A stretch of 64,000 nucleotides of DNA from Streptococcus salivarius (GTDB taxonomy: Bacteria > Bacillota > Bacilli > Lactobacillales > Streptococcaceae). The notes beneath the pieces are model-generated. The model worked only from the letters and a program-made list of their open reading frames with translations, had not been told where the DNA came from and did not search any database. Below are positions 11,879 to 19,975 of the stretch, piece by piece. The first letter of the stretch is position 1; every line of letters starts with the position of its first letter. The stretch spans positions 834,001-898,000 of the forward strand of contig NZ_CP009913.1 in the NCBI RefSeq assembly GCF_000785515.1, read 5' to 3'. The position numbers and the translations under genes were made by a program.

Positions 11879-11902
11879 GGCTCTTTGTCAACTGTAGTGG
11901 GT
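11879..11902 (+). repeat. Left terminal inverted repeat of the IS
   Basis: GGCTCT followed by a divergent 7-nt segment and CTGTAGTGGGT. It pairs with the right end. Confidence 0.92.
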
Positions 11903-11911
11903 GACGAAAAG

Positions 11912-13168
11912 CTAACATCTAGAGAGAACCTGATAGGTTTTCTCTTTTTGTATGTTCAGAGTGATGAAAACACGCTTCCTAAAGTTAATAAAGTTTCTAA
12001 AACCGAAGCCTAGACGTTTAATATCTTTGATAAGCTTATTGGTCCCCTCCAATTTTGCATTTGAGTAATGTGTTTCTAGTGCATTTTTGATGTATTGTTT
12101 ATGTTTACGAAAAGTCCTAAAGACTGTTTTGAAGTAATGATTGACCTTGCTTATATTCTCCTCTATGAGTTCAAAAAACTCATTCCCCCTCTTCTCCTGA
12201 AAGTGAAAAAGCAAAAGCTGATAGAGGTTATAATAATTGGAGAGTTCTTCTGAGAAATTCAGTGTCTTCTCAACGACTTCATGTGGGCATAATGTTTGAT
12301 GGAAGGTCTTTGAGTAAAAAGGGTTGAGAGATAACTTACGGCTGTCCTTTTGGAAGAGTCTCCAGTGATTTTTTAAAGCTCGATAAGGTAGTGACTTCTT
12401 ATCAAACTGATTCATAATGGCAATTCTTGTCTTTAAAAAGGCACGTCCAAGGTGCTGGATAATGTGAAATCGATCAAGAACAATTTTGGCGTTAGGGAAG
12501 AGTTTGCGAGCCAGTGGAATATAAGCTCCTGACATGTCCATCGTGATAAACTGTACCTGTTGTCGGACTTTCAATGGATACTTCAAAAAATAGTTTCGTA
12601 TAGTAGTTTGGCAGCGATTATCAAGGATGGTTATGAGTTTGTTGGTCTCATAGTTTTGAGCCACAAAAGCGAGTTCACCTTTCTTGAACCCAAACTCATC
12701 CCAGGACATAACAGCTGGGAGTTTGTCATAATGTTCCTTGAAAGTAAACTGGTCAAGTTTACGATAGACAGTGGACGTCGATACACGAAGTCTTCTGGCA
12801 ATATCCGTTAGTGATACCTTCTCAGTTAGAAGTTGTGCAACCTTTTGTCGGATAAGGTTGGAGATTTGGTGGTTTTTCTCAACGATTGAGGTTTCAGCCA
12901 CCGTTACTCTCTTACACACTTTACACTGGAAGCGACGTTTCTTCAGACGTAGTAGTGTTGGAGTTCCAGCTTGTTCAAGAAGAGGGATTTTAGAAGATTT
13001 TTGAAAGTCGTACTTGATCATCATTCCATGGCAATGAGGGCATGGTGGTGCAGAATAATCAAGTTTTGCATGAATCTCGATATGAGTATTAGTTTCCAAA
13101 ACAAGAGAAATAATGATGTTAGGGTCTTTAATTCCGATTAATTCTGTGGTATTCTTAATAAGTCTCAT
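11912..13168 (-). CDS. ISL3-family transposase
   Basis: Protein of 418 residues, full length for the family. The N-terminal part has zinc-finger-like cysteine pairs (CPHC near residue 42, CKVC near 82). Next is a helix-turn-helix region (LTDIARRLRVSTSTVYRKL), then the DDE-type catalytic core with ITMDMSGAYIPLARKLFPNA and ILDRFHI-like VLDRFHIIQHL. The C-terminal segment carries HYSNAKLEGTNKLIKDIKR, a conserved ISL3 block. It is transcribed against ileS. No frameshift is seen, so it should be active. The final codons overlap a hairpin at 11921-11947. Confidence 0.96.
   Translation of the reverse strand: MRLIKNTTELIGIKDPNIIISLVLETNTHIEIHAKLDYSAPPCPHCHGMMIKYDFQKSSKIPLLEQAGTPTLLRLKKRRFQCKVCKRVTVAETSIVEKNHQISNLIRQKVAQLLTEKVSLTDIARRLRVSTSTVYRKLDQFTFKEHYDKLPAVMSWDEFGFKKGELAFVAQNYETNKLITILDNRCQTTIRNYFLKYPLKVRQQVQFITMDMSGAYIPLARKLFPNAKIVLDRFHIIQHLGRAFLKTRIAIMNQFDKKSLPYRALKNHWRLFQKDSRKLSLNPFYSKTFHQTLCPHEVVEKTLNFSEELSNYYNLYQLLLFHFQEKRGNEFFELIEENISKVNHYFKTVFRTFRKHKQYIKNALETHYSNAKLEGTNKLIKDIKRLGFGFRNFINFRKRVFITLNIQKEKTYQVLSRC
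11921..11949 (+). terminator. Hairpin terminator just inside the left IS end
   Basis: AGAGAGAACC and AGGTTTTCTCT pair around a short loop and are followed by TTTTTG on the plus strand. This could stop ileS transcripts that enter the element and so replace the separated native terminator. It overlaps the end of the transposase gene. Confidence 0.6.
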
Positions 13169-13265
13169 AAGTTCTTCCTAATGATGGTTTGGTTGCTTTT
13201 CATTATAGTTCTTATGGGACTTTTTGTTTACACTCAAAAAGCTCTATAATCTCTACAGTGGTTTT

Positions 13266-13289
13266 ACCCACTACAGAAATTATAGAGCC
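13266..13289 (-). repeat. Right terminal inverted repeat of the IS
   Basis: Reverse complement reads GGCTCT, 7 divergent bases, CTGTAGTGGGT, matching the left end at 18 of 24 positions. Confidence 0.92.
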
Positions 13290-13297
13290 AAATAAAA
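13290..13297. repeat. Right 8-bp target-site duplication of the IS
   Basis: AAATAAAA directly outside the right end, identical to 11871-11878. Confidence 0.93.
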
Positions 13298-13300
13298 TAA

Positions 13301-13326
13301 AAAGAGTTCAACTTGAACTCTTTTTC
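13301..13326 (+). terminator. Original ileS terminator, displaced by the IS
   Basis: AAAGAGTTCA/TTGAACTCTTT hairpin with a 2-nt loop and a T run. Without the IS it would lie a few nt after the ileS stop. Confidence 0.85.
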
Positions 13327-13360
13327 TGTTTGTTTTTCGAATATAGTATTGAACACAATA

Positions 13361-13386
13361 AAAAAACTAGCTCAGCTAGTTTTTTC
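13361..13386. terminator. Bidirectional terminator after nrdF
   Basis: Symmetric hairpin AAAAAACTAGCT-C-AGCTAGTTTTTT. The minus-strand stop of nrdF lies next to it at 13387. It can work from either side. Confidence 0.85.
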
Positions 13387-14346
13387 TTATAGTCCGTAGT
13401 TATAATCATCGTCTTGCATGGCTTCAACAGTCCCTAGAAGGTAACCATTACCAACTTGAGAGAAGAAGTCGTGGTTAGATGTTCCTGTAGAAATACCATT
13501 CATAACGATTGGGTTAACATCGTTCGCACTATCTGGGAAGAGTGGATCTTGTCCTAGGTTCATGAGAGCCTTGTTGGCGTTATAACGTAGGAAAGTCATG
13601 ACTTCCTCAGTCCATCCAACAGCATCATAAAGAGATTTAGTGTAGAGCTCTTCATTTTCATACAATTGGTAGAGAAGATCATACATCCATTCACGGAAAC
13701 TTTCTTGCTCTTCTTCAGGTAATTCGTTGAACCCTAGTTGGAATTTATAGCCAATATAGGTTCCGTGAACAGATTCGTCACGGATAATGAGCTTGATGAT
13801 TTCAGCGACGTTAGCCAGCTTGTTATTACCAAGATAATAGAGTGGAGTAAAGAACCCTGAATAGAAAAGGAATGTTTCAAGATATGTTGAAGCAACCTTT
13901 TTCTGAAGAGGTGTTCCATTTTCATAGATATCGTTAATGATTTTCGCCTTGGTTTGTAGGTATTCGTTACTGTTAGTCCACTCGAAAATTTCTTCAATTT
14001 CAGATTTAGTATTCAAAGTTGAGAAGATTGAAGAGTAAGATTTCGCGTGAACAGATTCCATGAACTGAATGTTGTTCAATACAGCTTCTTCATGAGGTGT
14101 ACGGACGTCTGCACGAATGGCTTCAACACCAGTTTGAGATTGCATGGTATCTAGCAAGGTTAAACCACCGAAAACTTTTCCAACTAAATCCTTTTCTTCA
14201 GCTGAAAGTTTACGCCAGTCATCAAGGTCATTTGAAAGTGGGATACGTGTATCTAGCCAAAATTGTTCGGTCAATTTTTCCCAAGTAGATTTATCAATCG
14301 CATCTTCGATTTCATTCCAGTTAATGGCTTTGTAGTAAGTTTCCAT
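13387..14346 (-). CDS. nrdF: NrdF, class Ib ribonucleotide reductase small subunit
   Basis: Radical-generating beta subunit (Mn/Fe dinuclear centre) that works with NrdE to reduce NDPs aerobically. It has 319 residues. Family features include NWNEIEDAIDKSTWEKLTEQ near the start, metal-ligand segments around MESVHAKSY and IRDESVHGTYIG, and a C-terminal peptide ending YNYGL, the tail that docks into NrdE. It is separated from nrdE by 157 nt that hold a terminator and its own promoter, so it is a distinct unit rather than part of a tight operon. Confidence 0.97.
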   Translation of the reverse strand: METYYKAINWNEIEDAIDKSTWEKLTEQFWLDTRIPLSNDLDDWRKLSAEEKDLVGKVFGGLTLLDTMQSQTGVEAIRADVRTPHEEAVLNNIQFMESVHAKSYSSIFSTLNTKSEIEEIFEWTNSNEYLQTKAKIINDIYENGTPLQKKVASTYLETFLFYSGFFTPLYYLGNNKLANVAEIIKLIIRDESVHGTYIGYKFQLGFNELPEEEQESFREWMYDLLYQLYENEELYTKSLYDAVGWTEEVMTFLRYNANKALMNLGQDPLFPDSANDVNPIVMNGISTGTSNHDFFSQVGNGYLLGTVEAMQDDDYNYGL

Positions 14347-14378
14347 TAGAAACCTCTTTCTTTATTGATGTCGTTACT

Positions 14379-14387
14379 ATTTTATCA
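14379..14387 (-). promoter_or_regulatory. Probable nrdF promoter -10
   Basis: Reads TGATAAAAT on the minus strand, an extended -10 element 33-41 nt before the nrdF ATG. The -35 match is weak. Inferred from consensus. Confidence 0.5.
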
Positions 14388-14427
14388 TAATTCAAAATCA
14401 TGATATAGTTTTTTGAGTTGATCTATT

Positions 14428-14455
14428 AAAAAAGTCGGCGAACCGACCTTTTAAT
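14428..14455 (-). terminator. Terminator after nrdE
   Basis: On the minus strand AAAAGGTCGG-TTCG-CCGACTTTTTT: stable UUCG-type loop and T run between nrdE and nrdF. Confidence 0.88.
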
Positions 14456-14503
14456 GCATTTTGTAAATAAGAGTAGCGAGGTTGTTATCGTTAAATCACC
14501 ATC

Positions 14504-16663
14504 TTAGATGACACAGCTTTCACATTGGTTAGAACCAACCTCTTCACCGTCATCTGTATAAGTACGGATGTAGTAGATTGATTTAATTCCCTTGTTAAAG
14601 GCGTAGTTACGAAGGATAGAAAGATCTCGAGTCGTTTGTTTATTTTCTGTTTTCCATTCGTAAATTTCTTTTGGTAACTCACTACGCAAAAATAGGGTTA
14701 ATGACAAACCTTGATCAACGTGTTCAGTTGCAGCGGCATAAACGTCGATAACTTTACGCATATCCATGTCGTAGGCTGAAGTGTAGAAAGGAATTGTGTC
14801 TGTTGAAAGACCGTTGGCTGGATAGTAGATTTTTCCGATTTTCTTTTCTTGACGTTCTTCAATACGTTGTGTAATTGGATGGATAGAAGCCGAACAGTCG
14901 TTAATGTAAGAGATTGAGCCATTTGGCGCAACAGCCAAACGGTTTTGATGGTAGAGTCCATCTTTCTTAACGAGTTCACGGAGTTCCTCCCAATCTTTAG
15001 CTTGGGGGATGAAGTGGACATCGAAAAGTTCTTTGATACGGTCAGATTTAGGAACGTATTGGCCTGTAACGTATTTGTCAAAGTAAGAACCATCAGCATA
15101 TTTTGATTTTTCAAAACCGACAAAGGTTTCTTGACGTTCACGGGCAATGTTGTTAGATTCAACTAAAGTCCAGTAGTTCATAAGCATGAAGTAGATATTA
15201 GTGAATTCAACAGATTCAGGGCTACCATACTCGATATGGTGTTTAGCGAGGTAAGAGTGAAGCCCCATAGCTCCCAAACCAAAGGTATGAGCTTGTTGGT
15301 TACCATTTTTGATAGATGGAACAGCATCAATACTTGAGCTATCTGTAACAAAGGTAAGCGCACGTGTCATTGCTCTAATCGAACGACCAAAGTCAGGTGA
15401 AGTCATCATGTTAAGGATATTAGTTGATCCAAGGTTACATGAAATGTCTGTACCGAGTTTAACAAACTCTTGTGCATCGTTAAGTTCACTTGGTGTTTGA
15501 ACTTGAAGAATTTCAGAACAGAGGTTTGACATGATAATCTTACCATCGATTGGATTGTGTCGATTGGCTGTATCAACATTGACGATATATGGATAACCTG
15601 ATTCTTGTTGGAGTTTAGAAATTTCAGTTTCTAGCTCACGGGCATTAATCTTGGTTTTTGTGATATTTGGATTGGCAACCAACTCATCATACATAGCTGT
15701 AATATCAATGTAGTTATATGGTTTACCATACTCTTTTTCGACTGAGTAAGGGCTGAAGAGGTACATATCTTCGTTATTACGTGCCAACTCATAGAACTTA
15801 TCTGGAACTGTAACACCAAGTGACAGTGTCTTAACACGCACCTTCTCATCAGCATTCTCTTTCTTAGTAGAAAGGAAGGCAAGAATATCTGGGTGGAAAA
15901 CATCCAAATAAACAACACCAGCACCTTGACGTTGGCCAAGTTGGTTTGAGTAAGAGAAGCTATCTTCGAAAAGCTTCATAACAGGCACGACACCAGAGGC
16001 TGCCCCAGCATATCCTTTGATAGGAGCACCAGCTTCACGAAGGTTAGACAAGCTAATACCTACCCCACCACCAATACGTGATAACTGGAGGGCAGAGTTG
16101 ATAGAACGTCCGATAGAATTCATGTCATCCGTTACTTGAATAAGGAAACATGACACGAGCTCACCACGACGGCTACGTCCAGCATTTAAAAACGAAGGAG
16201 TAGCAGGTTGGTAACGTTGGTGAATCATTTCGTTGGCAAGGTCACTAGCTAGTTTTTCATCACCATCAGCAAAGTAAAGGGCGTTGAATAGAACACGATC
16301 TTCAATACTTTCGAGGTAAGACTCGCCATCGTTTGTTTTGAGGGCATATTGTTGGTAGAACTTGTAGGCTGCCATGAAAGATTGGAAGCGGAATTTTTGA
16401 GAATGAATTTCTGCAGACAATTTTTCGATGAAAGCAGGTTCGTATTTACCGATGAATTCAGACTCAATATAATCGTTCTCAATCAAATAATTAATTTTAT
16501 CTGTGATGCTGTTGAATGCCATTGAATTTGGCTTAACGTTTTCAAGGAAGAAGGCACGAAGCGCTTCTTTATCCTTATGCAAAGGAATTTGACCGTTAAC
16601 AGGACGGTTAATTTCGTTGTTGAGGCGGAAGTATGAAACATCGCCAAGATTTTTTAAAGACAT
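14504..16663 (-). CDS. nrdE: NrdE, class Ib ribonucleotide reductase large subunit
   Basis: Catalytic alpha subunit that converts NDPs to dNDPs using the NrdF radical and electrons from NrdH. It has 719 residues. The N-terminal region SLKNLGDVSYFRLNNEINR, the LVSCFLIQVTDDMNSIGRS segment with an active-site cysteine, the NLCSEI loop region and RLAVAPNGSISYINDCSAS are typical of NrdE. The C-terminus ends QCESCVI, the redox cysteine pair. The gene lies 90 nt after nrdH. A 12-bp inverted repeat occupies the gap, and the ATG has only a weak ribosome site. Confidence 0.97.
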   Translation of the reverse strand: MSLKNLGDVSYFRLNNEINRPVNGQIPLHKDKEALRAFFLENVKPNSMAFNSITDKINYLIENDYIESEFIGKYEPAFIEKLSAEIHSQKFRFQSFMAAYKFYQQYALKTNDGESYLESIEDRVLFNALYFADGDEKLASDLANEMIHQRYQPATPSFLNAGRSRRGELVSCFLIQVTDDMNSIGRSINSALQLSRIGGGVGISLSNLREAGAPIKGYAGAASGVVPVMKLFEDSFSYSNQLGQRQGAGVVYLDVFHPDILAFLSTKKENADEKVRVKTLSLGVTVPDKFYELARNNEDMYLFSPYSVEKEYGKPYNYIDITAMYDELVANPNITKTKINARELETEISKLQQESGYPYIVNVDTANRHNPIDGKIIMSNLCSEILQVQTPSELNDAQEFVKLGTDISCNLGSTNILNMMTSPDFGRSIRAMTRALTFVTDSSSIDAVPSIKNGNQQAHTFGLGAMGLHSYLAKHHIEYGSPESVEFTNIYFMLMNYWTLVESNNIARERQETFVGFEKSKYADGSYFDKYVTGQYVPKSDRIKELFDVHFIPQAKDWEELRELVKKDGLYHQNRLAVAPNGSISYINDCSASIHPITQRIEERQEKKIGKIYYPANGLSTDTIPFYTSAYDMDMRKVIDVYAAATEHVDQGLSLTLFLRSELPKEIYEWKTENKQTTRDLSILRNYAFNKGIKSIYYIRTYTDDGEEVGSNQCESCVI

Positions 16664-16677
16664 AATACAGATACCAG

Positions 16678-16720
16678 GCTCAGTTTAATAGTAGATTAAG
16701 GTTAAAACATTAAACTAAGC
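16678..16720 (-). repeat. Intercistronic hairpin between nrdH and nrdE
   Basis: Arms GCTTAGTTTAAT and ATTAAACTGAGC (minus strand) pair over 12 positions with one G-U, separated by a 19-nt loop. It sits between an upstream AAAGGAA and the nrdE ATG. It could be an RNA-processing or translation control site; nothing in sequence decides between these. Confidence 0.65.
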
Positions 16721-16753
16721 AAACAAGTTCCTTTCTATATAAAAACTTGATAA

Positions 16754-16979
16754 TTAAAGGATTTCTTTAAGTTTAGCAGGTTGAAAACCTGAAAAGACGA
16801 TATCGCCGGCTTCAATAACTGGAGCAGCAGTGAAACCGAGGCTTTTAACGTAATCGATTTTTTCTGGCTGTTCATCAATGTTGATTTCTTCGAAATCAGC
16901 ACCTTCCTTTTCCAAGAATTTTTTAGTCATTTTGCACTGCATGCAGTTGTTTTTTAGAAAACAATGTAATCTTTGCCAT
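16754..16979 (-). CDS. nrdH: NrdH glutaredoxin-like redoxin, +1 frameshift near the 5' end
   Basis: Small thioredoxin-fold protein that reduces NrdE. The body is normal NrdH: redox motif CMQC followed by KMTKKFLEKEGADFEEI, then the conserved end VFSGFQPAKLKEIL. The natural start is ATG 16979 (MAKITLFSK), which has AAGGAG 8 nt upstream. From there the frame breaks: six A bases (T run 16950-16955 on plus) stand where five would give SKNNCMQC, so translation stops after 18 codons at 16923-16925. The downstream frame is open only from a TTG at 16984, which has poor spacing to the ribosome site and would replace the first beta strand by an unrelated sequence. Either a real frameshift or a homopolymer error in this sequence; with nrdE and nrdF intact, loss would be surprising. 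Confidence 0.8.
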
Positions 16980-17086
16980 TGCAAATACTCCTTTATAAAA
17001 AGATTTTAAGTGGCCAAGAGCCACTTTTTCGACTCTAATAGAATACCCAAAATATAGGGAAAAATCAAGCTAAATATCTTAAGGAA

Positions 17087-17102
17087 ATACAAGATTTTGT
17101 GT
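17087..17102. promoter_or_regulatory. NrdR box 1
   Basis: ATACAAGATTTTGTGT matches the NrdR consensus ACACWATATATWGTGT at 13 of 16 positions. It lies 108 bp upstream of the nrdH start. Confidence 0.7.
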
Positions 17103-17118
17103 TTAGTATTAAAACACA

Positions 17119-17134
17119 ACCCTATATCTTGTGT
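17119..17134. promoter_or_regulatory. NrdR box 2
   Basis: ACCCTATATCTTGTGT matches the NrdR consensus at 14 of 16 positions. It starts 32 bp from box 1, about three helical turns and the spacing typical of paired NrdR boxes. NrdR with ATP/dATP would repress nrdHE. Confidence 0.75.
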
Positions 17135-17214
17135 TTTAAAGGCTTTTTTAAGTTTCCTAAATTAAATAGGATTTGTTTATGGAATTGACTAAAAAAGAAA
17201 TATCTCACCACTGA

Positions 17215-17231
17215 TGTTATATAATATAACA
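17215..17231. promoter_or_regulatory. GlnR-type operator upstream of acn
   Basis: TGTTATATAATATAACA fits TGTNAN7TNACA exactly and lies within a perfect 10-bp inverted repeat (17212-17234, 3-nt centre). It is 19 nt before the putative -35 of the acn promoter. GlnR represses nitrogen-assimilation genes in Firmicutes, and the operon downstream makes 2-oxoglutarate. Confidence 0.72.
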
Positions 17232-17249
17232 TCAAAATGCCAATTATAT

Positions 17250-17278
17250 TTGTTTTTTCCAAAAAAACAGTGTAGAAT
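17250..17278 (+). promoter_or_regulatory. acn operon promoter
   Basis: TTGTTT (17250-17255), 17-nt spacer, TAGAAT (17273-17278). About 32 nt separate it from the acn ATG. A second TATAAT at 17220-17225 lies inside the GlnR box but has no good -35. Confidence 0.6.
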
Positions 17279-17310
17279 AAAGAAAATTTTTAACTAATGG
17301 AGGTTCAAGT

Positions 17311-19974
17311 ATGCAAGAATACTGTTCAAATCTAACTGTAAATGGTAAGACATTCTCTTTCTATGATCTCGAAAAAGCAGCAAAATCTCATGATGTTAAG
17401 GTCGGAGAACTACCTTATACCATTCGAATACTACTTGAAAGTCTCCTCCGAAAAAAAGATGGCGTCGATGTTAAGGAATCTCACATTTCTGACCTGATGA
17501 AATTTCCGAATTTTCCGACAGTTTCCGAAGTGCCTTTTAAACCAAGTCGTGTTATCTTACAAGATTTTACAGGAGTTCCTGTTGTTGTTGATTTAGCTTC
17601 AATGCGTGATGCTATAGTGGCTAATGGTGGTAAAGCCGAATTTATTAATCCCGAGATTCCAGTAGATTTGGTCATCGACCACTCTGTCCAAGTAGATTCA
17701 TATGGATGTGATACTGCTCTTGAAGATAATATCAATCTAGAGTTTAAACGTAATAACGAGCGCTATGAGTTTCTTAAGTGGGCTGAACAGTCTTTTGAAA
17801 ATTATCGTGCGGTTCCACCAGCAACAGGGATTATTCACCAGGTTAATATTGAATTTTTGAGCGATGTCATTATTGAAAAAGATGGGTTACTCTATCCTGA
17901 TTCTATGTTTGGTACAGATAGTCACACGACTATGATTAATGGTATTGGCGTTCTTGGTTGGGGTGTTGGAGGAATCGAAGCTGAAGCAGCTATGCTCGGT
18001 GAAGCATCTTATTTCCCAATTCCAGAGGTTATTGGTGTACATCTGACAGGAGAGTTGCCTAAAATTGCAACGGCAACAGATTTGGCTCTCAAGATTACTC
18101 AGGTGCTTCGTTCTGAAAATGTGGTTGGTAAATTTGTTGAGTACTTTGGACCTGGCTTGAAGAGTTTATCTCTAGCTGACCGTGCTACAGTTGCTAATAT
18201 GGCACCAGAATATGGTGCGACTTGTGGTTATTTTCCTATTGATGACGAGACTCTTAACTACATGCGTTTAACTAACCGTGATGAGGAACATATCCAAGTC
18301 ACCGAAGCCTATACGAAAGCCAATCATCTTTTCTATGATCCAAGTAAAGAAGCCAAGTATACTAAGATTGTTGAAATTGATTTGTCATCTATTAAACCTT
18401 CTATCTCAGGTCCTAAACGTCCACAAGATTTGATTCTCTTATCAGATGCTAAGCAAGAATTTCAAGATGCAGTGGTACGAGAAGCAGGTGTCCGTGGTTT
18501 TGGTTTGGATAAGGAAGAGTTAGCAAAAACTGCAAACGTTGACTTTGAGGATCATTCAGAAACAATTCAAACAGGTCATGTGGCCATTGCAGCTATCACA
18601 TCATGTACCAATACTTCAAATCCTTACGTTCTTATGGCAGCCGGTCTTTTAGCTAAAAAAGCGGTTGAGAAAGGATTAAAAGTATCTCCAACAGTGAAGA
18701 CATCTTTGGCACCAGGTTCTAAGGTTGTTACTGGTTATCTCAAAGCTTCAGGCTTACAAACCTATCTAGATAAGCTTGGCTTTAACTTGGTAGGTTACGG
18801 TTGTACAACCTGTATTGGGAACTCAGGAGACTTACGTCCTGAGGTGGCTAAGGCTATTGTAGACACTGATTTATTAGCGAGTGCCGTTTTGTCAGGAAAT
18901 CGTAATTTTGAAGGGCGTATTAATCCACTTGTTAAAGCGAATTTCTTGGCTAGCCCACCATTGGTTGTTGCTTATGCCTTAGCTGGTAACACGAATATTG
19001 ATTTGACAACTGAACCTTTAGGTTTTGACGACAATGGTCAAGCTGTTTATTTAGAGGATGTTATGCCATCTCGTGAAGAAATTGAGACTTATGTTGATAA
19101 ATACGTCACTCGTCAACTTTTCCAAGATGAATATGCTTATGTCTTTTCTGATAGCGAGAAGTGGAATGCCATTCCTACTGAACAAAGTCAAAATTATAAA
19201 TGGAATCAAAACTCTACCTATATTCAAAACCCACCTTACTTTGATGCTTTAGGAGATGATTTGAGCATTAAACCATTGAAAGATTTGAAGGTTTTGGCTA
19301 AATTCGGAGATACGGTTACAACAGACCATATTTCTCCGGCAGGTAATATTGCCAGAAATAGTCCAGCAGCTCGTTATTTGACTGAGAATGGTGTTGATTA
19401 TCAAGAATTCAATTCTTATGGTAGCCGTCGTGGTAATCATGAAGTCATGATGCGAGGAACCTTTGCTAATATTCGTATCAAGAATGAGCTAGCAGATGGA
19501 AAAATTGGTGGATATACTAAATATGATGGCGACATTCTACCTATATATGATGCTGCTATGAAATATAAAGAAGCTAATCAAGGTACGCTTGTAATTGCCG
19601 GTAAGGATTATGGTATGGGCTCAAGTCGAGACTGGGCTGCTAAAGGTGCAAATCTCCTTGGTGTAAAAGTAGTGCTTGCTGAGAGTTTTGAGCGTATTCA
19701 CCGTTCAAATCTCGTTATGATGGGGATTTTACCAGTCCAATTTATGGAAGGAGAAAATGCTGAAAGTCTTGGATTGACAGGACAGGAGACCTTTAGCTTT
19801 GACCTTTCAGAAAATCCAGGTGTCCATGATGTTATCACTGTTACAGCTTCAACACCTGAACAAACCAAAACTTTTAAAGCCTTGGTACGCTTCGATGCAG
19901 ATGCTGATATTCGCTACTATAAAAATGGTGGTATCTTGCCAATGGTTGTAAGAAAAAAATTGAAGGGAGCCTAA
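17311..19974 (+). CDS. acnA: Aconitate hydratase
   Basis: Isomerises citrate to isocitrate with a [4Fe-4S] cluster. The 887-residue protein is of the AcnA/IRP1 type. Cluster cysteines are C432 in TSCTNTSNP and C498 and C501 in [10 protein letters not shown]. The C-terminal swivel domain shows [16 protein letters not shown] and [18 protein letters not shown] has GGAGG 7 nt upstream. It is first in an acn-gltA-icd operon with a 1-nt gap to gltA. Streptococci lack the rest of the cycle, so this branch should run from citrate to 2-oxoglutarate for glutamate synthesis. Confidence 0.98.
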   Translation: MQEYCSNLTVNGKTFSFYDLEKAAKSHDVKVGELPYTIRILLESLLRKKDGVDVKESHISDLMKFPNFPTVSEVPFKPSRVILQDFTGVPVVVDLASMRDAIVANGGKAEFINPEIPVDLVIDHSVQVDSYGCDTALEDNINLEFKRNNERYEFLKWAEQSFENYRAVPPATGIIHQVNIEFLSDVIIEKDGLLYPDSMFGTDSHTTMINGIGVLGWGVGGIEAEAAMLGEASYFPIPEVIGVHLTGELPKIATATDLALKITQVLRSENVVGKFVEYFGPGLKSLSLADRATVANMAPEYGATCGYFPIDDETLNYMRLTNRDEEHIQVTEAYTKANHLFYDPSKEAKYTKIVEIDLSSIKPSISGPKRPQDLILLSDAKQEFQDAVVREAGVRGFGLDKEELAKTANVDFEDHSETIQTGHVAIAAITSCTNTSNPYVLMAAGLLAKKAVEKGLKVSPTVKTSLAPGSKVVTGYLKASGLQTYLDKLGFNLVGYGCTTCIGNSGDLRPEVAKAIVDTDLLASAVLSGNRNFEGRINPLVKANFLASPPLVVAYALAGNTNIDLTTEPLGFDDNGQAVYLEDVMPSREEIETYVDKYVTRQLFQDEYAYVFSDSEKWNAIPTEQSQNYKWNQNSTYIQNPPYFDALGDDLSIKPLKDLKVLAKFGDTVTTDHISPAGNIARNSPAARYLTENGVDYQEFNSYGSRRGNHEVMMRGTFANIRIKNELADGKIGGYTKYDGDILPIYDAAMKYKEANQGTLVIAGKDYGMGSSRDWAAKGANLLGVKVVLAESFERIHRSNLVMMGILPVQFMEGENAESLGLTGQETFSFDLSENPGVHDVITVTASTPEQTKTFKALVRFDADADIRYYKNGGILPMVVRKKLKGA

Positions 19975-19975
19975 T

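Larger units (their letters stand above)
11879..13289 (-). mobile_element. ISL3-family insertion sequence (IS1167/IS1193 type)
   Basis: Complete element of 1411 bp bounded by 24-bp imperfect inverted repeats (11879-11902 and 13266-13289; 18 of 24 positions match, both starting GGCTCT and ending CTGTAGTGGGT). It is flanked by a perfect 8-bp direct repeat, AAATAAAA. It carries one full-length transposase gene on the minus strand. The intact ends, intact gene and perfect duplication suggest a fairly recent insertion. The named type is from memory of streptococcal ISL3 ends and was not checked against a database. Confidence 0.95.

Noticed and set aside
17185..17225. Promoter TTGACT ... TATAAT before acn
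   Set aside because: The spacer would be 29 nt, too long. The TATAAT lies in the GlnR palindrome; a better-spaced TTGTTT-17-TAGAAT pair is downstream.
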